Shown here one piece after another: positions 26,301 through 38,300 of a stretch of 64,000 bases of DNA. The notes beneath the pieces were generated by a model. That model saw only the letters and a list, made by a program, of their open reading frames with translations, did not search any database and had not been told where the DNA came from. The stretch spans positions 54,759,408-54,823,407 of the forward strand of contig OY829329.1 of the NCBI GenBank assembly GCA_963691655.1, read 5' to 3'. The stretch's first letter is position 1. Each line of letters begins with the position of its first letter. Origin of the DNA: Toxonevra muliebris (taxonomy: Eukaryota; Arthropoda; Insecta; Diptera; Pallopteridae). The translations under genes and the position numbers were made by a program.

Positions 26301-29300
26301 AAAAAAAAAAACGGCAGTTTTCTATTTACTTACTAATAAAGAAATAAAAATTCAAACGAAATCAAAAGTTTCCTCTCGAAACAAAACTCAATTTTTCGCC
26401 AATAATCTGTTCCGACTGAAACTTCAAACGGAAAGAAATACTTGTTTTTTCATTTTTCGATCAAAAAGCCAAAAATTCTAACCAAAAATAATTAAACCAT
26501 ATAAAACAACGAAAAGAAATACTGTTTCTTATTTATTCGCGAAAATTTCGCTCCGACAGAATTAAAACAAAATATATATTCCTTACAATTTATTCTATCA
26601 AGAAAAAAACTTGTTGCTACGATCTTCTGAAACTTGATGCAGCGAAATCAAAGGTTTCAAATGAAACAAAGCACAATTTCCAATTGCTTATAAAATACCA
26701 TATTTCTCTCCGATCAGAACAAAACAAAAGAGAAAGTCTTAATATTTTATTTCTTCCGAAGCGAAAAGTCTTTTATCCTGATGAATGCGATATTTTTAAT
26801 CTTTTTAAAGCTTGATGAGTGTGATAGCTATAAGCGATCGGTAAAAGAAGAGTAACTGTTCCTTCCGCCAACGTTCCGCTCTGATTTGCACAAAAAAAGT
26901 GAATCTCTCAAAATTTTGTTGTATACAAAACGAATCCTCCGGTGGTCTTTCAATAACATAACATAAATACATTTTCAATGATTTTTTTTTTTTGCTATAT
27001 TTGATTGAAATGTAACCAAAAACCTTGTTGGCTTTTTGCAGATCTTTGCCTACTAAGTAAAGTAAGTGATAATTTTTGGGTTGAAATTATTTGATCAAAA
27101 CCGTAACAGGTGATCTTTCCCCGGCATTATTTGATTTTTTATGCCGTTCTGCATGGTTGTCTCAAACTATCCTATCAAATTGAGTATAGGAATAATAGTT
27201 AAATTTGAAGAGGTCTTTAAAGTCAAATGGGTGCTTGAGTAAAATATGACTGAATGATTTTCTATTTAGTCTGCTGAGCTCTGAGTGTAGAATCCGTCAG
27301 TATTGCGGACCTATTTTCGTATAATTGAATCCAAAACTCGGACTCAAAACTATCTTCAGTCTGTGAATTTCCAATTCCAGGTTAGGTGAGATTTAGTTAA
27401 AGGGTCAGTGTAGTGACCGAGTAATTTCACTTGAAAAAGTCAGTCCAAACGCTATTTTGATGACAAAAAACCTTTTCGTTTTTTTTTTTCCTTGATTTCG
27501 GATTTGCCATTTCTTTCGGTATTGCTTTGTTTATCGTATCGTTCCGCACTGTTTCTGATTTGAACCTTTCAACAGTAAAACGAGCCAAAACTTTTGTTTA
27601 CTACTTACATAGCGCCATGTGAATAGACCACCTTGATCAAAAAGTTCCCGGAATAACCACCGTGTGGCGCTCCCATCGTTCCGATTTGAGTTCTGTTTCT
27701 TTTTTTAAGTTGATATTCCCTCTAAATCTTACCGTCATAGCTTGACATTTGCAAAAGTTACTCTATGTGTGTTGGCGATTTTTTACAATTTTAGAAATGG
27801 ATTTAAATTTGCAACAACGAACTTGTATTAAATTTTGCGTAAAAAACGGATTTAATGGTGCGTGAACATTGAAAATGTTGGAAAAGTGTTTCGGCAACGA
27901 TTCTCTATGGAAAACGGTCATTTACCAGTAGCACGAGTGGTTCAAAAGTGATCGTGAGTCAATCGAAGATGATGAACGCAGTGGCAGACCATCGACATCG
28001 AAAACCGACGAAAACATTGATAAAGTAAAAAAAATTTTTGTCAATAACCGCAAATTAACCATCAGAGATATAGCGGAGAACTTGAACATTGCCTATGGAT
28101 CCGTCCAAGACATTTTGGTTAATGATTTGGGTTTCCGTCGTGTAGCAGCAAAGTTGGTGCCAAGACACCTCAATTTCATGCAAAAAAGAGACCGTGTTGA
28201 CGTCGCAAAATACATGATTTGCAAGGCTGAATCCGATCCCACATTCATCAAAAGGATCATTACTGGAGACGAGACGTGGGTTTATGAGCGCGACACGCAA
28301 TCCAGACATCAGGCAAGTGAATGGCGTTCACCAAATGAGCCGAGACCAAAAAAACCACGCCGTTTTCAGTCAAAAAAGAAGGCAATGCTCACGGTTTTCA
28401 TGGATTACAACGGTGTAGTGCATCATGAATTTTTGCCAGAAGGCCAGACAGTAAACAAAGAGTATTATTTGGGCGTTATGAGACGTTTGCGTGAAGCAAT
28501 TCGCCGAAAGAGACCAGAATTGTGGACCGAAAGCTAGTGGATTTTGCACCGTCGCACAGTGCCATCATTAGTCGTAATTTTTTGACGAAAAATGCAACAA
28601 ATACCATCCAACAGCCACTGAATTCACATGATTTAGCTCCCTGTGACTTCTTTCTGTTCAATCGAGTTAAAAAACCATTACGGGGAACGCGTTTCAGCAT
28701 CCGAGAGGAAGTAATGGAAAAATCGCAGGAAGCACTGATGGACATACCGAAAATCGAATATAAAAAGTGTTTCGAGGATTGGATCAAGCGCTGGCATAAG
28801 TGTGTTGCAGTCGATGGGGATTACTTTGAAGGGGATAATATAGATTTAGATGAATAAACTTGTATTTTTAATTTTCTGAATAAATTCCGGGAACTTTTTG
28901 ATCAAGGTGGGAATCCATTAAAAACCTGAGTGCTTAATGCTTAATACAATTTAAAATTCGACCCCAGTGAACAGTCTCAATTTATAAGATACCATCCCAA
29001 AACTTTGATCTGATTCAGTGCTGATAGAGTAAAACTCAGTCGAAAAAAATGTTTTCATACGAAAAACAGACACGGTTCATATTAGATGTCAGAAAACCTG
29101 CCCAATATGTAATACAAGTGCCAAAGAAGAATGGCAAAAAGTATATAGAACGATAGTCGTAGTTCCTTTCAATATTATTCAGTGAAAATAACTGTCTTTG
29201 TGATTCTCATTTACTTTACAGTATTTTCACTTATATAAATTGTTCAACCAATGAGGAACCGTAGCGGGTTCTGATACGATCGTCTGATCTGCTAGTTCTA

Positions 29301-32300
29301 TGAACTTTTTGACATTCTTCTGGCATCATTGTTCATTCAAAGTCTATTAATTTTAATAATTAAATAGAAATGTGAACTGCCAAATTTGGAAGAAATTTGC
29401 AAAAACTTTTTTAAATCAAAAATATCAGCTGAAAAAGTTAGTTAGTTGGAAGAGTTAGTTAGTTGAAGTCTTACTCAAATGGACATTTGTTTGGATTAGG
29501 GTTTGTAAACTAGGACAACGAACTTTGTTTGATGAGGAGCTTCCTGAGTTCCCTAAAATCTCATAAAATTTTTCAAAGTCGTTAAAAAAAAGTTTTGCGT
29601 AGTCTAGCTTTTACGAGGGTCGGGCTATCATACAGTATAAGTTCAAAATGTTCTTTTCTCACTGCATACTTAAGGGGAAAGTCTTATTTTCCAGTTACTA
29701 CAGTTAATCTGACTACAGCAGTTCGGACCTCTGGTACAAAATATACAAAAGGCTGGAGGTAAACTAGTAATCACTTCACCGTCTTTCGTATCGAAAAACA
29801 GATTTGCGCAGGAGTAACTCGGTGAGTATGTATAGGATTCCTTAGGTACTCTAAAAAGAACTGGGTCGTTTCTAGATAAATGATTGCACCGAATGAATGT
29901 GTCTACTGATGGACTTAAAACTTTTGTTTTGTTCCACTGTGCAATTGTAATAACAATAAAAAATAAATATACAAAAAAAAGTAAAATAACTTTTAGATTA
30001 ATGCTTAATGCACACATGAGCACAAAAAACACATAGAGAAGGTAAAAGAAAAATTACATTTAAGAAAAAAATTCAAAGAAGTTTACAAAGGAAAATCATA
30101 ATAACAAATTTTTTTTAAAAAATAGCAAATTCACTTTTGATTTTTCTTTTCTTTTTTTGTGTAAAAGAGAATTAACAGAAAAAACTAAGTAAAAAATCAG
30201 AAATAAACAAATAGTGAAATAGAAAAAAAGAGTGAAGAAAGAAAAAAATATATATAATAAAATGCAATCAGAAAATGAAGCTTCAGTAACTTCTACTTAC
30301 TATTTAGGAGTGTGTTTTTGTGCAAAGTGTAAAAATATTGCAAGATTTCAAAGAAACCGCCATCACCAACAACCACAAACAACAGATGCAAGACAACAGA
30401 CTTTGAAACACACAAATAGAGATGAAGGGAAAAAACAAACGAATATTTAATGCAACCATATGCCATAGTTGCATCTAACGATATATGAATGTAAGTATGG
30501 CATGCCAGCTTGAAACTAACGAAATTGCAAAACAATAAGGTAAAATGTTGTTGACAATATTGTTGCAATATTGTGGCAACAATAGCAACAAACAAATTGG
30601 CAAAATTGCAAATGTCACCTGTGAAAAAGAGTTGCGTTTAATTGCGAAACAATTTGTGCATTAAAAAGTTTCGACACACTAACAGACAGAGTCAGATGAC
30701 ATGGGTGACCTCAAATTTGCATAATGCTTATTTGAAAGCAAGAAAATTGATGATAATTGGCAAAAATGCAGATAAAAGTATCTAAAGAATGTAATAGTTT
30801 TAGTAAATAAATTGCAAAAAAAAAAAAAAAAATTTGAGTTGTTTGATGAAAATTTTTACATACTCTGACTAATGCAGTTAGATGATTCTTCAGTTGAATT
30901 TTTGGCATATTGATTTGAAGCAGTTAGATGATTTTTTGGTGGAAATTCGAATACGCTGATATGTCACAGTCAGATGATTTTTTAGTTGAAATTTTGATAC
31001 TTTCGTCTGACTTCAAGTGACAAAGTCAGATGCTTCTTCAGTTAAAGTTTCGATATACTGATGATACATGGCCAGACGATTACATAAGGTATTGAAATAC
31101 CAATACCAAAGCAATCTCTAAGATCACGGATGAGAAACCGTAGCGAATTCCGCAACAGTTGTTGACCTGTATGTCTTTATAGTAGTAGTGATATTTTATT
31201 TAAGATATGTAAAGGTATATTAAAAATAATTATGATAATAACAATTTATGTTGCCTGTGTATATTGTTGTTACTTTAACAATTTAACACACAAAAAAACT
31301 TTCATTAAGCCTGTCTAATATCAATCAAACAAATTAGAAGGCATAAAGTAAGGCAAGACTATGAAAATGAAACTTAAGTATTCATTTTCATAGTCTCTAA
31401 AAATTAGTAAACTTTTTCTAATAAATAAATTTTCTCACAATTTAATATCTAATCAAATTTTCTTCATAACAACTATAAAAATCTCATGAAAACATTCCAC
31501 AATTATGTCATAAAAAAATGTTTAAAATAAATTAAAAAAAATACTGGTTAAATAGACACACAAATGGGCAGAGTCATGCAAACAGAAAAATAGGTAGTGG
31601 GAATTATTATAAGCAAAGTGGGCTGCATCAATTGACCAAAAAAAAAAAAACAAAACTTGAGGACGCCGAATCGGCAAGTCAATAGACTCTGTACCAATTT
31701 TCATTGAGAATACAAAACAATATAATTTATTAACGATACAAAAATTAATAAAAATTAAAAACTAATAAAAACTGTAATAAATAATAAAAACAAAAACAAA
31801 TATTAATAAGAAAGTATGTGAATGTGTAAAATAAAATATATTGAAATGCATAAAATTGCATAGTTTGTATTAAGTACATACCTACGAAAAAATTGTGTTT
31901 TTAGATTTCTTCATATAAGTTGCTTTTAATTATTAGTTATTATGCATTTTACATTGTTACGGAAAATTGATTTTCATCCAAATACATATGTAGGTATTTA
32001 TTTATATAGGGGAGAACAGGTGCAGTTTTGAGAGGGCGTACAATTTTGAGAACCTTCAAAATACTTTGTACAATGTCAATGTCCCTGAAACTAATGCCTT
32101 TAATAAAATTCCGTAGTAGTTTCCAAGTACATCCAAAATATCATAGGTGCTAAAAAATTAAAGGTAGTGGGTGCATTCACCAACCGCATATTTTACTGTT
32201 TCTCTAAACTTTTCCTGGAAAAAATTCTTCGGGGATTCAAGTCAAATCTGTTATAACTTAAACAAAGAAAGGTTGTGGAAAAAAAGAAACTCGAGTTATG

Positions 32301-35300
32301 GCAAATTCTACTCTAAACTTTCCGACAAACTAATTTTTTGAATTCTTTTTTACAAACTACACTAATCAGGTACAAGTTTATAAAGAACTTTCAAACAAGG
32401 TTGGGTTAGAAACGGAAATGGTACAATATTTCTAAATGGTACCCAGGTGAACAAGATCCTATTGAAGCTAGAACTCTTTAGTTCTAGAATAAAATACCAC
32501 GAGTCACTGGATATCAATATATACAAGGCACAAAAATAAGTACGTCATTCAAACTTTTGAATTCAATTTAAATTCCACAGAAAAAACCACTGCTGGGAGT
32601 TAAGAGTCCTCAAAAAAATCAAAGCCCTGAACTCTTATCAAACCAATTCTGACTGACCATTGCGGAATCAGAGCACATTTTTGCAATTATCCGAGCATAC
32701 CTTAAGATATTAAATAGCACTGATTCCCAAAAGAAGGAAATATCTAGGACCAAGTGTACATCACTGAACTAGTATTCTCTTCATTGGAAGAGAATTGTCA
32801 GTTATTGTTATTGTTCTTTTTTTTTTTTTTTTGGAACAGACAAAAGAAGTATTCAAGAAAACAGCACTCAGACAAGTTTTACATCCATTGTACTATATCC
32901 TGTGCTCCCTTTTGCTATTCTTTAAATCTACCAGATTTATTAATAAATCTTAGCAGATCCTGCGGTGTTAAAGAGCTCAGGTGTTCGTCTCCCAATACTC
33001 CAGTGCCAAATATGCTTACTCTGATCTAGCAGAAAGCGAGGCAGACACTAAGAAAGTGATCTGCTGTCTCATCACATTCTTCCTCCAAACCACAGGAAAT
33101 ACAGAAGGCACTAGCTCCCAGGCCAATCATATGCAAATGTTTGGCCCAAGAGAAGTGACCTGTATATAATCCCACCAGCTGCCTACAGCTCTTTCTGTTA
33201 AGTGATAACAGAAAGTCTGCTAGATGCTTCGAGATAACAGGTAACATGGTCTTTGCCTGTCTAAAGCCCCTCAGTTCCTCCCATTTACGATTGTGAGTCA
33301 CGTCTACCAACTCATTAATGGTGATCTTGATGGCCGTAGACGACAAAGAGAGTACAGGTTCTGGGCCCAGGAAACCAGTTTCCGAACCCTTTCTGGCCAG
33401 AAGGTCAGCAGATTCATTTCCTGAAATTCCTGAGTGTCCACGAACCCATATCAACAGCAGACTATTGTGTTTTCCTACACGATCAAGCCTGGATTTACAA
33501 TACATAACCAGTTTAGATGTGGTTAGAGGATTAAGCAAGGATTTAAGCGTAGCCTGACTGTCACTAAATACACAGATACTCCTTTCTCTCCAACCATTAT
33601 CAATAACATGGTCCATTGCCTTGATGATTGCAAAAACTTTTGCTTAAAAAACAGAAGCATACAACCCAAGAGAGAAGTGAAAGTGCACTCCATCATTTTC
33701 AATGAAGACCCCAGAAACCGAACCGAATTCTGTTCTGGAGCCATCAGTGAAAATACGCTTACAATCAACTCCCGGCCCAGGTCCCGGCAAAAACCAAGTT
33801 TGGGCCTCTGGAATTTGTATTGTATAGCGCTGTTTTAAAACTGGAATTGTTGGCATTGTATCGGATGGCATTGATAGAACTGTTAAGTCCATATCAGTAC
33901 CTTCAACAATGTAACCAATATCCCAGCAAGTGTCATACCAATAACCATTGCGTTTAAGCCTACAGATGGCTTTGACAGCCTCTTCTTTAGTAAAAATATC
34001 AAGGGGTGGTAAGTTGAGCAATGCATTGAAGGATGGGCCAGGTGTTGTAGGGAAAACTACCGTACCACAAATATTGATGCATAGGTGATGATGGTTCGAA
34101 TCATAGCCTTATAAGGCCATAAAACTTTATAAAATGATAAGCCCCATGTTTTACCAAAAATATCCTTACATTTACAAAAAGCTGCCAAGGCATTATCAGC
34201 TCAATATGAGGAACGCCAAAGAAGTTTGGTATCTAGAATGACTCCTAGATATTTCACTTCTTGGGATAGCTGAATAGTGATTCCTCTGAGTAATGGTAAA
34301 ACAAGACCATCAATTCTCCTTCTCCTGGTGAAAAGGATAACACCAGTTTTAAGAGGGTTAACCGATAGCCCGTTTGAGCAGCTCCAAGAGTCAATCATAT
34401 TCAGAGCAGTTTGGGCATTTCTACAAACATACCCGATCGATTGGCCCTTGATTAAGCAGGCAATGTCATCGGCATAGGCCTGTGTGTAGATACCCGACTC
34501 ATTTAGGGAAACAAGCAGAGAGTCAACCAGCAGACACCACAGCAGTGGAGAGAGTACGCTCCCCTTGGGGACATCCTCTATTCACGCCACAAGTCACGGG
34601 TTCTATGTGTCTATATGACAGCATTGAGCGAATCCAGTTAACAAGAACAAGAAAACTACGGTTAGCAACGTAGCCCGCCCCCTTCCGTCTTGAAAACTTT
34701 ACAGTTATTTTTAGAACCAGATGTCTCTGAAGAAAATAGAGAAAAATAAGTTGGGCTTTACCGACTTAGCTTTATAATGACACCGAACTCTCAAAACTAG
34801 AAAAATTTTTGAATATTAATTTTATTCAACTATCAGAAACCAAGAAATCTAAATACACAATATAGAACTAAAAACCTTGAAATCTGAAGATCAAGATCTG
34901 ATCAAACTTGATCAGACTTCGCAACTTTGAAATAAATCAACAACCTTAGAACCATGCAAATGGATCACCAAGAAAAATACATACTTACATATTGCAACTA
35001 TTGACCATTATAGATTACTAATCACTATAGAACTGGTTACCCCTAACTAGTAAAATGTCGATTGCTTTTTTGTTGTTGTAAAGACATACTATACATAAAA
35101 AGTGGTTTTTCAATTATTATCATTATTATAAGTTATTATTATCTATTTATTTAATACACATATATATGTACCATGCATTCATACATAAATACATAACTGC
35201 TACTCGATTTCATATAACACTAAAGTATATAAAAAATACAAGTAAATGGTTATTGAGTACTCGTTCAATAAATGCGATTCGACTTCCTCATTTTATGAGA

Positions 35301-38300
35301 GTACACCAGTATTTGTTTTTTAAATATATCAGTAGCACCGGTGGTATATTTATTTTTTGCGAGCATTTTCTTTGCCAAGGTTAATTAAAATGCTCCAACT
35401 GTATTGCATTTATTTGTTACCATAACATATTCGTAGTTTTTTTTTTTTATTTTTTATTTATTTCTGTGTATTTAGCGCACAATTGAAAATTGAATTGAGC
35501 TAAATTGAATATATACTCCGCTGTGGCCGTAGATATTTTTTTTTTTTTTTTTTTTTACCCACAAGTTTATTGTACATTTTAGCTGTCGTTGTTGTTATTG
35601 TTGCTTTTAATCGTTATGCCATAATTGGCATATCCTATACTATGAATTTTAGATTGATGTATGTAGGCACAAGCACTCAATCAATTCCAAAAACAACGAA
35701 GTTCACAATTGTATAAAAATGTGCGGCATTTATTTATTTATTTACAATGTATAATTTTTATTACATAATCGTAATATTCGGTACTAATTATTTTTTTTTT
35801 TTGCTATCTAAAACAAATGAACATTTTGGCTTTATATTATACCTACATATATTAAAAGTATACAACAAAGTATTTATAATTGAGTTGATCTTTTTCATTT
35901 GGAATTCTAATGATTTATCATAAAATATTGACCAGGTTTTTTTTGTTTGCCAAATTAGTAGCCGAAGGGAGAAACTTAGCACAATTTTTACATGAATATA
36001 ATCTTCCATTTGAGTTGTGCTCTAAACAGAATGACCACAAAACCAAGAAATGAGAACGAGGCAAGATATAATTAGCAAAAAAAAATAATCTAAATTTTTT
36101 AACTTTAGTATATTCTCCAAAACTGAAACAGATTTAGACAACACTTTTTCTCAAGCGATTTTTGTCTTTGGATATTAAACAATTAATTGCAATGTAATTT
36201 TTTGGTTTGATAATTTGCTGGTTGGCTTTATAATTTTCTAAGATTTTCAAAATATTTTCTAATACTGTTTTTTTTTCAAAAACGTGACGTCATAGATAAA
36301 TTCTGTTAATGCAAATTTGAAAAATTAAGATAAGATGAATATTGCTTGGAAGAGTTTTTTGGTTTATATTTCATATAATAAATAGATTTCCAACTTTACA
36401 GGGACTATGAGATCCCGAATGACATATCGTCGCTTGAGAATTGATTTGGCGTATGTGTATACGTATTCATATGCTTATACGCCAAATCAATTCTCAGGCG
36501 ACGCACACTGGGGCCGCTGCATATAAGTGAGTGCTCAAAAGTCGATTTTAAAAAATGGGTTTAGGAAAAAAATTCAAACGCCATTATATTCATAAATAAT
36601 TGTTGTATCGATAGGGAAGAATTCAATTTTCAACCTTTTATAGTATAGGAGATATGAAATGCCAAACTTGAAAAATTTTTAAATTCTTTTTTTAATGTGA
36701 TCAACCTAATCAATGTTATTACAAAGTTTTCGTTAAAGCTATCTCAAAAATTCTTCTTGTTTTCTTTAGAATGGGGTATGCAAATAATTACCAATTTTTT
36801 TTTTTTTTGTACGAAAAATCTAAGTTTTATTTCCATAAATTTGAACTTATCTCAAATTTGTTTAAAGTAAATTTTTAACATCAATTTTTTTTCGAAAGGG
36901 CAAGGTGATTGGGAATGTATTAATCCCAGAATAATATTCAAACATTCGGTAATTAGAATCTGAAAATAAAAGCTCAATCAATTTGCCCGTTCGAAAACGA
37001 AATGGTTTTTAAAAAAATTTTTGATTTTGTTAAACAAAATAAATTAAAAGTATATAGGTTTTTCCAGTTTTTATAAAAAAGTAAGCTTTTTAAGTTAACC
37101 GTAAAGATTTAGAAGGCATTTTCAATAGATTTTTAGTTTCCTCCGACCCTTTAATAAGCTGCATGCGCACCTTGCCGCTTGATCATAATACAAGACCATT
37201 TTTATTAGATATGCTGGAAGTGGAGCTAGGCTTAACCCTCTAGTTCCCAAGTCCACCTCTAGACGGGCTTCACCAAAAGGGATAGAATTGCCACCATAAC
37301 AGTTTTCTGTTGCTAGATTTTATCATATCTATGATGCGCATTACAGAAGTTAGTGATCAATCAAAGCCAAATATTTGTGGAAAATAGGAAAATTAATTAT
37401 TTTGATTGTATTTGAGATAAAAGGGAAACAAAATAAATAAAATACTTCCCGTCATAGTATCCAAATAAAAAAACTAGCTATGGATACCTAAGAATTCGAT
37501 TTTTTTATATAAAATATTTAATTACTTAAAACAAATTGATAAAAAGCTCATTCAAGAAAAAAAAGCTCATTAAGCGCTCAAACTTTCTCACTTCATAAAA
37601 CCACGCCCATTAGTTTTTTTTTGGGTTTTTAAATCAGTTTATGATTTTTACGCCAATATTAATCAATTTCATTTTTTTTATCAATCAAAAATTTGAGAAC
37701 TAGAGGGTTAAGCACATCTGATATAGAACCAGAAGCTGATTGGCAATTAGGAGCTGAAATAGTACAATTATTAAAATTTTTTTATCTTCTACATCTTATA
37801 TATTTGAATTTTTACTGATTTGTTTTTTTAATTATCTATTATTTCATATTTAATTTTTAGTTTGTTTTAATGCAATTTTTACTACTTTTTACTTTAGTTT
37901 TACTTAAATTTGATTATATAATATAATTTTGAAAAAAATTACAATGTGGCTATATCAAAATAAAACTAAAAGAATTGTAATATTTAATTAAACTTTTTTA
38001 TTTTGAAAAAAGAAAAATCCTTGTCCAATGTTACATACTTAGATGTAGCACAAAGGTTTGACTATGGAAGCTTCCTTTAAATTGTACAGAAAGTTTTAAA
38101 ATACAAAATTTTGTTAAACTAATGAAACTGATGTTACCTTGGTCACAAATGGGTTAAATAATGGTCATTAATGGGTTAAATCATTTAAAATTTACTTTAC
38201 AAATTATATTTAAATGAGTTTGGTGTAAAATTGTGATATGTTTATGTTACTTTGGTCACAAATGGGTTAAATCGTGGTCATCAATGGGTTAAATCATCTA

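Noticed and set aside
25890..26900. Decayed coding exons in intron 1
   Set aside because: Repeated phrases exist but all frames are full of stops and no protein family is visible; left as degenerate repeat.
30866..31085. CRISPR-like regular repeats
   Set aside because: Units are diverged, contiguous and without unique spacers; a eukaryotic tandem repeat.
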